Positions 1-8,800 of a stretch of 18,127 nt of DNA are shown here, one piece after another. The position numbers and the translations under genes were made by a program. Origin of the DNA: Thiothrix phosphatis (GTDB lineage Bacteria; Pseudomonadota; Gammaproteobacteria; Thiotrichales; Thiotrichaceae). Location of the stretch: assembly GCF_035668035.1 (NCBI RefSeq), contig NZ_JAYMYJ010000045.1, positions 1 through 18,127 of the forward strand. The letters run 5' to 3'. Under the pieces are notes generated by a model, which did not search any database, had not been told where the DNA came from, and saw only the letters and a list, made by a program, of their open reading frames with translations. Position 1 is the stretch's first letter. Each line of letters opens with the position of its first letter.

Positions 1-1
1 C

Positions 2-979
2 AATGACCACCCGGTGGCTGCCCGCCTGCACACTGGCCTTTCCAACCAGATGACCAACGTGGTGCTGTGGGATTCGTTAATCTCTGACATGCCGCTGCGG
101 GGTGATGGCGTTGCCCTGATCGTGCGCACCCACGGCGGTGAATTCGTCGGCCTGATCCACATCCCGCGCCAACGGTGCAGCATCTGGCGGCGCACTAACG
201 GGGAAGTGGCATACACCTGCACACTGGAAAACGGCAAGCAGGTGACACGGCAGGCGGCGGATGTCCTGCATGTGCCAAACTTCGGCTTCAATGGCCTGCA
301 CGGGGTCAGCACGCTGGCCTATGCGGCGGGGACGGTGGGCATCGGCATTGCGGCAGACCAGTACAGCAGCGATTTCTTCAACAACAACAGCACCCCGAAC
401 GGCTATCTAAAGTTCAACAAGCGCGTCACTGACGATGTGGCAAAGTTCCTGCTGGACTACTGGGAACAGCGCCACATGGGGGCTGGTAAGCGCCACCGTA
501 CCGCCATTGTGCCGGACGGGGGCGAGTGGATAGCCACCGGCATTTCACCCAGTGACGCGCAACTGATCGAGTCACGCCGCTTCCAGGTCAACGACATTGC
601 CCGCTTCTTTGGCGTACCCCTGCACCTGATGCAGGAGATGGACAAGTCCAGTTCATGGGCAACCGGCCTTGAACAACAGAACCTTGCCTTCATCCTCTAC
701 ACGTTGCAGCCCTACCTTGCCCGGATTGAGCAAGAACTGACAACCAAGCTGCTGTCAGGTGGGCTGCAAGTCCGTTATGACGCCGCCGCCCTGCTGAAGG
801 CTGACGCCAAAACACGCTATGAGGCGTGGGGGTTGGCGCTGGGGGGGAACCAGATGCCTGGCTGGATGACCATCAACGAAGTACGCCGGAATGAATCTCT
901 CCCACCCATTGCGGGCGGGGATGAATTGTATTCGCCATTGACCAAGGGGACAGACCCAAATGCACAGAAAACTGCTTGA
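2..979 (+). CDS. Phage portal protein, HK97 family (5' end missing)
   Basis: The portal is a dodecameric ring at one capsid vertex through which DNA is packaged and ejected. The frame is open to the left window edge, so the true start lies upstream; a GTG at position 14 is an internal codon. The visible 325 residues match the family: an N-terminal region with LRGDGVALIVR, close to the usual LxGNAY(x)xIxR, a central NSTPNGYLKFNK, and a C-terminal core with RRFQVNDIARFFGVPLHLM followed by SSSWATGLEQQNLAFILYTL and a helix ending in the pattern P-Y-L-A-R-I-E-Q-E-L. These are standard HK97-type portal signatures. The final 20 bases overlap the protease gene, so the two are probably translationally coupled. 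A terminase large subunit is expected just upstream but is not visible. Confidence 0.92.
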   Translation, partial: NDHPVAARLHTGLSNQMTNVVLWDSLISDMPLRGDGVALIVRTHGGEFVGLIHIPRQRCSIWRRTNGEVAYTCTLENGKQVTRQAADVLHVPNFGFNGLHGVSTLAYAAGTVGIGIAADQYSSDFFNNNSTPNGYLKFNKRVTDDVAKFLLDYWEQRHMGAGKRHRTAIVPDGGEWIATGISPSDAQLIESRRFQVNDIARFFGVPLHLMQEMDKSSSWATGLEQQNLAFILYTLQPYLARIEQELTTKLLSGGLQVRYDAAALLKADAKTRYEAWGLALGGNQMPGWMTINEVRRNESLPPIAGGDELYSPLTKGTDPNAQKTA

Positions 980-1667
980 CCTGTACATGCGCAACCAGGG
1001 GCGGCAAAAGCAAGCCCCTGCCGGGTTCGCATCCCAAGGCAACGCCTTGTTGCTGGAAGTGACCGATGTCATTGATGACTGGTACGGGTTCAACGCCACT
1101 GACGCGGCGGCGGCGGTGCGCCGGGGTGGGTTCGACACGGTGGATGTTGTCATCAATTCACCGGGCGGGGATGTGTTCACCACCGTGGCACTGGTTGCTG
1201 CGCTGCGCTCTTGTGGCAAGCCGGTCAATGTTGACATCACGGGTGTGGCTGCCAGCGCCGCCAGTGTGCTTGCCATGGCAGGCACAAGCCGCCGTATCTA
1301 CACCGGGGCCATGCTGATGTACCACCGTGCATGGACGCTGGCGGTGGGCAATGCCAACGACATGCGTGATGTTGCCAGCCTGCTGGACAAGCTGGACGGG
1401 CAACTGGCGGCAGAATATGACCGCGTGACCAGCCGTGGCACGGATGTGCTGCTGGCAAGCATGGACAAGGATACGTGGCTGACCGCAACGGAAGCCCTTG
1501 AGCAGCAGTTTGTGACTGAGGTTTATGGCCTGCCGGAAGACAACCCCATGGCGCTGGCAACCTTTGACCTGTCCGTTTACGACAATGCCCCCGCCGTGCC
1601 AGCCCTGCCGGACATGGCGGCACACCGGGCGCACCTTGAGCGCCGCCTTTCCCTTTATACCCATTAG
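960..1667 (+). CDS. Prohead maturation protease, ClpP/S49-like
   Basis: This is the serine protease that removes the scaffolding part of the capsid protein during head maturation. The ClpP-fold landmarks are present: INSPGGDVF at residues 66-74, the nucleophile region GVAASAASVLAMAG with likely catalytic Ser99, the segment MLMYHRAW with likely His122, and DKDTWLTATEAL with likely Asp171, giving a complete Ser-His-Asp triad by family comparison. At 235 residues it has the usual size. The ATG at 960 lies inside the end of the portal gene (20-base overlap). The major capsid gene starts ten bases after its stop, the typical portal-protease-capsid order of HK97-type phages. No separate scaffold gene is present, which fits a scaffold domain fused to the capsid protein. 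Confidence 0.9.
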   Translation: MHRKLLDLYMRNQGRQKQAPAGFASQGNALLLEVTDVIDDWYGFNATDAAAAVRRGGFDTVDVVINSPGGDVFTTVALVAALRSCGKPVNVDITGVAASAASVLAMAGTSRRIYTGAMLMYHRAWTLAVGNANDMRDVASLLDKLDGQLAAEYDRVTSRGTDVLLASMDKDTWLTATEALEQQFVTEVYGLPEDNPMALATFDLSVYDNAPAVPALPDMAAHRAHLERRLSLYTH

Positions 1668-1676
1668 GATACCAAA

Positions 1677-2915
1677 ATGCCTACGATCCAACAGTTGCGC
1701 GAAAAGCGCACCGCCGCCGCCGCCGAAGCCCGCGCATTGCTTGACAGCGTGGAAGGCAAGGACTGGGGTGCAGACCATGATGAAAAATATCAGGCCATCC
1801 TTGCCGACATTGACAAGACCGACAAGCAGATTACCCGTGAAGAACAGGCGTTGGCGCTGGAAGCCTCCAGCCGTCAGGTTATTGAACAGCGGGCTGGCCG
1901 CAACGGCGCGACCTTGCAGGCCGCTGCTGATGAAACCAATGTTGAATCGGTGCTGTTCGCTGCCTGGCTGAAAGGCGGGATTGATGGCGTTTCCGCTGCC
2001 CGTGCCATCCTGCCAGTTTCCATCCGCGCTGCCATGAGTACCGGCACGGGTTCCGAGGGTGGCTATACTGTCCCTGCCCAATTCGGTGGCCTGCTGATTG
2101 AGCGCCTCAAGGCGTTCGGTGGCATCCGCAACCTTGCCACAGTGATCCAGACCGACCATGGGATAGCAATCCCATGGCCTACGGTGGACGTGACCAGCCA
2201 GGAAGGCGAAATCGTTGGCGAGAATGCCAGCGTCTCCACTCAGGACATTGCATTTGGGACGGTGTCGGCAGGTACGTACAAGTACAGTTCGAAATCCATC
2301 GCCGTGCCATTTGAGTTGTTGCAGGACTCCGGCATAGACATTGAGGCGTATATCACCGGCTTGTTGGCAGACCGCATAGGGCGCGTGACCAACAAGCACT
2401 TTGTCGTTGGAACTGGCACTGGCCAGCCTACAGGCATTGTGACGGCGGCAGGCCTGGGCGTGACGGCGGCCACTGCCACTGCCATTACTGTCGATGACCT
2501 GATTGACCTGCAACACAGCGTCGACCCGGCTTACCGTGTTGGCGCTGGCGTTGGGTTCGGATTTAACGATTCCACCCTGAAGGTGCTACGCAAGCTCAAA
2601 GGAAGTGATGGTAGGCCGATATTTGCACCTGGCTGGGAAACTAGCCAGTACGACACGATCCTAGGAAACCGGTACACCATTCTGCAAGAGATGGACTCCA
2701 TTGCCACTGCCGCCAAAACAGTGTTGTTTGGGCAGTTCAGCAACTACGTTGTCCGGGATGTGACCAGTGACATCATGCTGTTCCGAATGACGGACTCCAA
2801 GTACACCGAAAAAGGGCAGGTCGGCTTCCTGTCCTTCTCCCGCCATGGCGGCGTCTGCCTTGATGCTGGCGCGGCTGGCGCGGCGAACAGCATCAAATAC
2901 CTAAAAATGGCGTAA
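1677..2915 (+). CDS. Major capsid protein, HK97 gp5 family
   Basis: This 412-residue protein builds the icosahedral head. Residues 1 to about 75 are charged, Ala-rich and helical in character (start MPTIQQLREK), as expected for the N-terminal delta/scaffold domain that the upstream protease removes. The HK97-fold body begins near residue 127 with GGYTVPAQFGGLLIERL and continues through GEIVGENASVSTQDIAFGTV, the segment around SSKSIAVPFELLQDS, and the characteristic FVVGTGTGQPTGIVTAA. A ribosome binding site (AGGA at 1667-1670) precedes the ATG. The exact cleavage site cannot be read off; the stretch between residues 80 and 125 is the likely zone. Whether subunits cross-link covalently as in HK97 is unknown. 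Confidence 0.95.
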   Translation: MPTIQQLREKRTAAAAEARALLDSVEGKDWGADHDEKYQAILADIDKTDKQITREEQALALEASSRQVIEQRAGRNGATLQAAADETNVESVLFAAWLKGGIDGVSAARAILPVSIRAAMSTGTGSEGGYTVPAQFGGLLIERLKAFGGIRNLATVIQTDHGIAIPWPTVDVTSQEGEIVGENASVSTQDIAFGTVSAGTYKYSSKSIAVPFELLQDSGIDIEAYITGLLADRIGRVTNKHFVVGTGTGQPTGIVTAAGLGVTAATATAITVDDLIDLQHSVDPAYRVGAGVGFGFNDSTLKVLRKLKGSDGRPIFAPGWETSQYDTILGNRYTILQEMDSIATAAKTVLFGQFSNYVVRDVTSDIMLFRMTDSKYTEKGQVGFLSFSRHGGVCLDAGAAGAANSIKYLKMA

Positions 2916-2920
2916 GCGTG

Positions 2921-3127
2921 ATGACAAAAGCAAAACAATCGCCACAGCTAGAGGGAGCTAGCCTGCCGGATGCGCCAGACGAGGTGGGGCAGGTGGTGTT
3001 CACCACCGGTATTGCGGGGGATGGGTTTTCCTTCTCCCCAGGCATCCATTACCCCTTGTCCGCCATGCCGTTTTCGGCAGCAGAAATGGAGCGCCTGGTA
3101 GATGGCGGCCTTGCAAAGCTGGTCTGA
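2921..3127 (+). CDS. Small protein of unknown function between capsid and connector genes
   Basis: The 68-residue frame (ATG at 2921; a GTG at 2918 would add one Met) starts five bases after the capsid stop codon. It overlaps the next gene by 26 bases, which supports it being translated. The N-terminus is polar, followed by a segment around VVFTTGIAGDGFSFSPG and a C-terminal piece SAAEMERLVDGGLAKLV that looks helical. No transmembrane segment or signal peptide is seen. I do not recognise the family. Short genes at this position in HK97-like phages are often unassigned; a head-decoration or connector accessory role is possible but unsupported. The start is uncertain because no strong ribosome binding site precedes it. 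Confidence 0.6.
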   Translation: MTKAKQSPQLEGASLPDAPDEVGQVVFTTGIAGDGFSFSPGIHYPLSAMPFSAAEMERLVDGGLAKLV

Positions 3128-3689
3128 CACTTTTTGGAAGCCGGTTGGCGACTACTTGTCAATACCGGCAAGCTTGTCACTGGCTGCCGCAAAGTTGCAC
3201 CTGCGCATTGACCATGACGACGATGACGCTTCCATCAATGCGTACATTCTGGCGGCGTGTGCGGCGGCATCCGGGTACTGTGGGCGGCCTGTGCTGCCCC
3301 AGTATTATGACTGCACCCTGTCTGACAAGCCGCTCAGGCCGTTGCTATGCCCACCCGGAACCTATCAGGTCGCCAATGTCATGTACATGGCGGCGGATGG
3401 TAGCGGCTTGGGGATGATGGACGGCAACCAGCATTATTACGTGGAGCATGGCGTCAGGCCGCTGCTGGTGTTCCGGGAAACTGCCCCGGCAGTGCTGGGC
3501 GGGTACGGAAACCTGGCCATCAGGGTGGCGGCTGGGTTTGACCCGCTGCCGCATGACGCGCTGGTGGCTATCCTGATGATGGTCGGCACGATGTACGAAA
3601 ACCGCGAAACCGTCAGTCCGCTGACATTGAAGGAATATGGTGCCGTCCAGTTGCTGCTTGACCGCCATTCCATGCCGGTGGCGGTATGA
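3102..3689 (+). CDS. Head-tail connector protein (HK97 gp6 / phiE125 gp8 type)
   Basis: The protein forms the adaptor ring below the portal. Family features are an early helical stretch SLAAAKLHLRIDHDDDDASI, a run of small residues around YILAACAAASGYCGRPVLPQ, and a C-terminal helix with MMVGTMYENRETVS, the well-known TxYENRE motif of gp6-like connectors. At 195 residues it is close to the longer phiE125 gp8 subgroup rather than the roughly 110-residue HK97 gp6 form. The ATG at 3102 lies within the preceding small gene, and its stop overlaps the next start (ATGA at 3686-3689), so coupled translation is likely. The function is inferred from family and position. Confidence 0.85.
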   Translation: MAALQSWSDTFWKPVGDYLSIPASLSLAAAKLHLRIDHDDDDASINAYILAACAAASGYCGRPVLPQYYDCTLSDKPLRPLLCPPGTYQVANVMYMAADGSGLGMMDGNQHYYVEHGVRPLLVFRETAPAVLGGYGNLAIRVAAGFDPLPHDALVAILMMVGTMYENRETVSPLTLKEYGAVQLLLDRHSMPVAV

Positions 3690-4015
3690 GGGCAGGGCGC
3701 TTACGCCACCGCGTGACCATTTGCCGCCTCGCTGAATCCCGCGATGCAGTGGGGGGCGTAACAGAAACGTGGCAAGCACTAAAAACCGTCTGGGCATCAG
3801 TCGAGCCAGTGACAGCACGCGAATACGTGGAGCATGTGCAAGTGCATAGCGACATCACCACCAGCGTGCTGATGCGGGTGCAGCCTGATGTGACCGTGCG
3901 ACAAGCTGACCGCCTGCAATTCCGGGGGAAATGGATTGAAATCGTTGCCCCTCCTATTGATCGTGACAAGCGCGGCATCCACTTAGAGCTGCTGTGCAGG
4001 GAGATCGATCCATGA
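3686..4015 (+). CDS. Head closure / head-tail adaptor protein (SPP1 gp16 / HK97 gp7-like)
   Basis: This 109-residue protein belongs by pattern to the head-tail joining family that seals the connector after packaging. The start MRAGRLRHRVTI corresponds to the usual opening of such proteins (small basic segment, then a beta strand), followed by DAVGGVTETWQ, a form of the common D-x-x-G-G-x-x-x-x-W signature, and a mid region KTVWASVEPVTAREYVEH. The C-terminal strand carries FRGKWIEIVAPPIDRDKRG, like the conserved segment preceding the final strand in the family. It starts at an ATGA overlap with the connector gene and ends at another ATGA overlap with the gp10-like gene. Confidence 0.85.
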   Translation: MRAGRLRHRVTICRLAESRDAVGGVTETWQALKTVWASVEPVTAREYVEHVQVHSDITTSVLMRVQPDVTVRQADRLQFRGKWIEIVAPPIDRDKRGIHLELLCREIDP

Positions 4016-4491
4016 GGCAGAATGACGGCATTGACATTGAAATCCAGGGAGACAGGGCGCTTACTCAGGCGCTGGATGGGCTGCAAGCCAAAATATCTAA
4101 GCGCATTGTCAGGCAGTCCGCCCGTGCGGGGGCTGCGGTATTTGCCAAGCGTGCCCGTGCGCTTGCCCCGCGTGACACCAGCCAGCTATCAAAATCCATC
4201 CGCACCAAGCAAAAGCCATTTGCAAACCGCATGGGATTCAATACCTGGGTGTATGTGGATTCCAGGGCATGGTATGCGCACATGGTGGAGTTCGGCACAC
4301 AGCCTCACGCCATTCAGCCGCGCAACAAGAAAGCGCTGTCATTCGGCGGGAAAATGTACCGTGGTGTCATGCACCCCGGGGCCGCAGCCAAACCGTTCAT
4401 GCGCCCTGCGGCCAATGAGGGGGCGGCTGAGGCTTTCACGGCGGTGCAGGAAAAAATGAAATTACTGATCGCTGAGGCCGTGCGTCTGTGA
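4012..4491 (+). CDS. HK97 gp10-family tail-joining protein
   Basis: This small virion protein acts at the head-tail joint or the tail completion step. Recognisable features are an N-terminal helix with a basic stretch ISKRIVRQSARAGAAVFAKR, then ARALAPRDTSQLSKSI (the family's A-P-x-x-T-G/S-x-L pattern), then WYAHMVEFGTQPHAIQPR and the C-terminal AAAKPFMRPAANEG, all typical of the HK97 gp10 family. The ATG at 4012 is preferred over an in-frame GTG at 3994 because it gives an ATGA overlap with the preceding stop and is preceded by GGGAGAT with good spacing. The product is 159 residues. The gene ends in a GTGA overlap with the next one. Confidence 0.87.
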   Translation: MRQNDGIDIEIQGDRALTQALDGLQAKISKRIVRQSARAGAAVFAKRARALAPRDTSQLSKSIRTKQKPFANRMGFNTWVYVDSRAWYAHMVEFGTQPHAIQPRNKKALSFGGKMYRGVMHPGAAAKPFMRPAANEGAAEAFTAVQEKMKLLIAEAVRL

Positions 4492-4868
4492 GCGCCATAT
4501 TGCTGGCCTTTTCCGATGTCCCCGCCAATGCGGAACAGCTTTTTTATCGTGCGCTTGTTGGGCTGGTGAATGGGCGGTGCTATCCCGTGCTTATCCCTAT
4601 CGATGTTGCATTACCGGCATTGGCGTACAGCAGGGTATCGACGGCGCCCATTGCCAGCATGGGGTGTCCGGCGGGGATGGGCGCCATCTCACTGTTTCAG
4701 GTGGATGTTGTAGGCCAGTCATACATGTCTGTTCTGGATATGGCGAATGGAGTTCGGTCAGCCATGATAGAGACCGGCAAGGCGACGCTTTCCAGCATGA
4801 TTGATATTCAAACCGATAACCCGATGATTTTCAGGCGGGTGTTAACCTTTAATGTAATGGAGTTCTAA
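4488..4868 (+). CDS. Tail completion/terminator protein, DUF3168-like
   Basis: A 126-residue protein whose place between the gp10-like gene and the tail tube gene is that of the tail terminator (lambda gpU, SPP1 gp17, HK97 gp11 analogues). The sequence opens with a short helix around VPANAEQLFYRALVGLV, then RCYPVLIPIDVALPALAYSRVS, which resembles the conserved P-Y-x-x-Y strand of DUF3168 proteins. It ends with strands including AISLFQVDVVGQSYMSVLDMANGV and a C-terminal RRVLTFNVMEF, like the usual final beta strand. Translation would start at GTG 4488 overlapping the previous stop (GTGA). Family membership is judged from pattern and position only. Confidence 0.72.
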   Translation: MSAILLAFSDVPANAEQLFYRALVGLVNGRCYPVLIPIDVALPALAYSRVSTAPIASMGCPAGMGAISLFQVDVVGQSYMSVLDMANGVRSAMIETGKATLSSMIDIQTDNPMIFRRVLTFNVMEF

Positions 4869-4869
4869 T

Positions 4870-5316
4870 ATGCCAGCATGTGGTAATGCAATCAGCACGG
4901 TTGGTTGTAAATTTTATGTTGACAAAACCGTTGTTGGAACCGCTGACCTTGAGGTCAAAGGACATACCAGCATCAGCTTTAGCGGGGTCACTTCTACGGA
5001 GATTGACGCCACCAGCATGTGCGACACTGAAAAGCAGTACATGTACGGCCTGAAAGATTTAGGCACATTCACCCTGAATGTCAATGTCGATTACACCGAT
5101 GCAGGACAAAAAGAAATGCGCGCCAATAGCGCCAGCAACACGCTGAAAACATTCAAGGTTCTGCTGGCAAATGGTGATGCCATCGGGTTCTCTGGCATCG
5201 TCGGCAAAAATGACACTTCGGGCGGCACGGATGGTAAGCTTGAGGGTTCATTTGAGGTCAGGTTGCGAACGCGCGCGCAAGCTACCCCGTCCGGCGGTTC
5301 AGCAGGTAACGCCTAA
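4870..5316 (+). CDS. Major tail (tube) protein
   Basis: This 148-residue protein is proposed to polymerise into the tail tube. The evidence is its position (after the terminator, before the chaperone pair) and a beta-rich sequence with ADLEVKGHTSISFSGVTSTE, the segment IDATSMCDTEKQYMYGLKDLG and a strand pattern FTLNVNVDYTDAG, which fits TP901-1/lambda gpV-type tube proteins, where a modified start (targeted to D-T-x-x or T-x-x-E) is followed by a K-x-Y-x-x-G-L motif. The C-terminal 15 residues are low-complexity (Ser/Gly/Ala). A good ribosome binding site, GGAG at 4859-4862, precedes the ATG. The stop overlaps the next start as TAATG. Confidence 0.82.
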   Translation: MPACGNAISTVGCKFYVDKTVVGTADLEVKGHTSISFSGVTSTEIDATSMCDTEKQYMYGLKDLGTFTLNVNVDYTDAGQKEMRANSASNTLKTFKVLLANGDAIGFSGIVGKNDTSGGTDGKLEGSFEVRLRTRAQATPSGGSAGNA

Positions 5317-5648
5317 TGAGTGACATTAAAAGCAAGCTGCTCTCTCCGAAACTGACCCCGGTCACGGTAAAAGGTGAACCCCTGTTCCTGCGGCAACTGT
5401 CAGCAGATGAATACATGCAGTTCGTGGAAAGCCAGCGGTCAGAAGACGGCACGCAAGGTTTCATGGCGGCTGGCGCTACGATGGTGGCACTGTCGCTGTG
5501 TGATGCTGACGGCAAGCGCATATTCAGCACGGACGAAGCCAGCCAGATTACCAGCATGATGCCCTTGTCGACGTTGCGCCTGCTGGCTGATGCCGCCATT
5601 GATGCAAATGGCCTTGGCAGCAAGGAAGATACCGCAAAAAACTCCTAA
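5316..5648 (+). CDS. Tail assembly chaperone, lambda gpG-like (unshifted product)
   Basis: The 110-residue protein is the short form of the chaperone that coats the tape measure protein during tail assembly and is absent from the finished virion. It starts at ATG 5316 in a TAATG overlap with the tube gene. The fold signature is MSDIKSKLLSPKLTPVTVKG, then LFLRQLSADEYMQFVES and SLCDADGKRIFSTDEA, typical of small phage proteins placed before the tape measure. Its last codons are gca aaa aac tcc taa, so a canonical slippery heptamer lies two codons before the stop. Ribosomes that shift there make the longer G-T form annotated separately. Confidence 0.85.
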   Translation: MSDIKSKLLSPKLTPVTVKGEPLFLRQLSADEYMQFVESQRSEDGTQGFMAAGATMVALSLCDADGKRIFSTDEASQITSMMPLSTLRLLADAAIDANGLGSKEDTAKNS

Positions 5649-5863
5649 GGCAGCCATTCCGCCAGCGCCTGTACCTGATGGCCAACGAGCTGCATTGCAC
5701 CGTCCGGGAGCTTGCAGGGAAGGTCACGGTGGCAGAGGTGGAGGAATGGTTTGTTTTTGCGAATCTTGAAATGTGGGACAAGAAACTAAAGGAAAAGGCA
5801 ATGACAGATGACCAGCGCTCGGCAGCAATCACCGCCCAGTTCGTGGCAATAAGCAATGGCTAA
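5316..5863 (+). CDS. Tail assembly chaperone G-T fusion made by -1 frameshift
   Basis: After Asn109 (codon 5640-5642) a shift back by one base re-enters an open frame starting LLRQPFRQRLYLMANEL and running to the stop at 5861-5863, adding 73 residues for a total of 182. The downstream part (ELHCTVRELAGKVTVAEVEEW, then FVFANLEMWDKK) has the helical make-up of lambda gpT-type domains, which contact the tape measure. The downstream frame has an ATG at 5678, but no ribosome binding site was seen there, and the continuous open frame back to the slippery site favours frameshifting. In lambda the G to G-T ratio matters for tail assembly. The stop overlaps the tape measure start (5856). The shift is read from sequence and not measured. 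Confidence 0.88.
5636..5642 (+). promoter_or_regulatory. Programmed -1 frameshift site, A AAA AAC
   Basis: The heptamer is in the zero frame of the G gene as A AAA AAC, matching the X XXY YYZ rule. A Shine-Dalgarno-like AAGGA at 5622-5626 lies nine bases upstream, at about the distance at which such a sequence stimulates -1 shifting in E. coli dnaX. The zero-frame stop TAA is at 5646-5648. Downstream, AGGC at 5648-5651 could pair with GCCT at 5667-5670, but no strong stem or pseudoknot is obvious by eye. Confidence 0.87.
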
Positions 5864-8800
5864 CGTCGGCGTCCTTGACATCGACTTGCGGCTGATGACC
5901 GCCAAGTTTGAGGCTGGAATGCAGAAGGCGCGGGGCAACCTTGCGACATTCGGAACGCAGCTTGGCAATGCAATGGCAGTGGCATCTGGAGCTGTAACGG
6001 CCGGACTGGCAGCCATGAATGCCGGGACGGTTGCAGCCACTATAAAAACATTGGAGCTTGCCGATAGCCTTTCGGCGGCATCCGCAGCTTTCAATGTGTC
6101 TTCCCAGGCAATACAGTCATGGGATGCAGCGGCACAGTTAGCAGGGCTTGAGGCTGGCAAGGTCACTGACATCTTCAAGGATGTCTCGGACAAGATTGGA
6201 GACCTTTCCACTACGGGCGGGGGTGAGGCCAAAGACCTGTTTGACGAGCTTAACCTGAAAGTGAAGGAGTTTGTCGGGCTTCGGCCTGATGAGGCTTTGC
6301 TAAAGGTCGGGGCGGCTCTGGACAAGTCAGGCCTGTCAAAATCACAGAAGATATTCTTGCTTGAGGGTCTTGCCGACGACGCCAGCAGGCTGCTGCCAGT
6401 GCTGGAGGATAATGCCAAAAATCTCAAGGAGCTGGCCGAATACTCCAGTCGTGTCGGGGCGATACTGTCCCCTGGACAGCTTGACACTCTGGGCAAGGCA
6501 AATAATGAATTGACCCGCATCAAGACAGCCATGATCGGCCTCAGCAACGAGGCGGGCGTTGCCGGAGCGGAATTCATCAACGCGTTCGGCTCAGACATCA
6601 GCGAAGCTATTGCAGGTGCCACGAACTGGGCGGTGATGCTGGAATCGGAACTCGGCAACGTCAGCGGAGTGTGGGCAGAATCACTGGCACAGATGAGCAC
6701 CACGCAAGCAGATTACCTTGCCTCCTCAGTGTCTGACTGGGGTGGGTTACTGGATTACTGGCGCATTGGATTTACTTACTTGCCCGTATGGAGCCAAGCT
6801 GCCTTTGAGGCAGTTCACAGCTACGGGGAGGCATTCGGTGCACGGTTTTCCGCCCTAAATTACCAGCTCGGGGCAGGATGGCAAGTAATGTTTGCCAGTA
6901 TGGCCAAGATTGCGGGGGCGGTATTCGGGAAAATTGCCGACATGGCGGGCGGCATGGCCAGCGCCGTACTGGGGAAGATTGCCGCCCCGCTGGATGCAGC
7001 AGCATCTGCGCTTGGGAATATCCCAGGCCTTGATTCCCTTGCCAGTGACATCAATGCCGCTGCGGGCGCAATGCGCAACATGCAGGCCAGCGCGGCTGGC
7101 GCTGGCGACAGCGTGCGCGCAAAGTTCGGCGAGTGGGCTGATGGCTATATGGCCGTGGCGGAAGCGTCTGCCAATGCGTCACGCATTGCCAGCGCACAGG
7201 CGCAGGCGGCAAGCCTGAATGCACAATACGTGCTGGCGCAGGCATCGGCAACGCAGGTGCAGGCGGAACAGCAACGGGTGCTGAACAACGAGTTCAACGC
7301 AGCCAGCAAGCAGTTTGAGCGGCTGAATACCCAGTATGATGTTGCCGCCGCTGGCGCTGCCAAGGCTGATGCCGCCAATGCCAAGCTGGGCAAGGGGGCC
7401 ATTGATGCTGCCAACAAGGCCGCATCAGCCACCAAAAAGGCCGCAGAACAACAACTGAGCGCCCCATGGCTGAAGGGTTCCCAAGCGTTCAGGTCTGAAA
7501 TTGATGCTGCCGCCAAACGCTTCAACGTCGATGCCAACCTGGTGCAGGCGGTGATCCAGCAGGAAACCGGCTGGATGAAGAACGCCGCCGCCCAACTCAA
7601 GGCGGTTTCCCCAGCGGGTGCGAAGGGTATCATGCAGGTCATGCCCGGCACGGCAGCGATGGTTGCCAAAGAAATCGGCATGACCAACTACAACCTGTTC
7701 AGCGCCGCTGACAATATCAACCTTGGCACGGCTTACCTTTCCCAGCAACTGACCAAATATAATGGCGACATCGAGAAAGTGGCAGCGGCTTACAATGCAG
7801 GCCCCGGCGCTGTCGACAAGTATGCAGGTATCCCGCCCTACAAGGAAACCCAAGTTTACGTACAAAAGGTATTGGGTTACTACAAGGATTTGACGGCAGG
7901 CGTTGATACCTCTGGTGAGAGCCAGATCAAGGCCATCATGAAGGTAGAAGAAGAGCGCCAGAAAGCTGCGCAAGAATTACAGGATGCCCAAGACAAGGAA
8001 CTTGCCGGGCTTAAAGACCAACAGGCACAAATCCTGCTATCCGGGGAAGCCTATTATGCCGCCACATTGGACGCAAAGGGCTTTTCTGATAGCGTGATCA
8101 AGCAGGCGGAAGCCCTGCATTACGCCAACACCCTGATGGGCGAACAGAAGGCCATTGCTGACGAACTGGCGAAGGCCGGAACCTCGACCGTCGGCAGCTA
8201 TGAAATCGACCTGAAAGCCAAGGGGTTGAACAAATCAGACATCAGCGGGCTGGTGGGCAAAAAGATGCAGGTGGAGCTTGCCAACCTGCAAAAGCAGACT
8301 GCTGCCATGCGTGCTGAAGCCACGATGACCGATAAGGCGTTCAGGGAATGGCAACTCACCACAGAAACCGGCCTGACCCCGGCAATGGCACAACTGCAAG
8401 CGCAGTCGGAACAGGACGCCCAACGGATGATGGATTTGCACAATGCCGCCAAGTCGGCATTTGACGGGATTGGTGATGCAATCCTTGATACCGTGATGAC
8501 GGGTAAAGCCAACTGGGGCGACCTGATCCAGTCCATGATCAGGGAAGCCATCAAGCTCAAGGTGATCAAGCCGTGGCTGGACAGCATGATGTCAGGTGGG
8601 TCAAGCACAGGCGGCGCTGGCGGAATTTTCTCTTCAATTGGAAAACTGTTTGGGTTTGCCAATGGGGGCACATTTGACGTTGGCGGTGCGGGCGGCGTGG
8701 ACAGCCAGGTGGTTGCCTTCCGCGCCACCCCCGGTGAACGGGTCATTGTGCAGACACCAGACCAGCAAGCCGGTGAGGGGGTGACCATATCCATGCCAAT

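Noticed and set aside
1158..2516. Long 452-residue open frame on the minus strand opposite protease and capsid genes
   Set aside because: It lies wholly antisense to two well-identified genes, has a Cys/His-rich, unrecognisable composition, no ribosome binding site was identified, and it is the type of shadow frame expected in GC-rich coding DNA.
5678..5863. Separate gene starting at ATG 5678
   Set aside because: It is the T part of the G-T fusion: the frame is open back to the slippery site, and no ribosome binding site was seen before 5678.
5786..6703. 305-residue minus-strand frame opposite the tape measure start
   Set aside because: Very rich in Ser and Ala as the reverse of Ala-rich coding repeats, with no recognisable domain, and the plus strand gene is certain.
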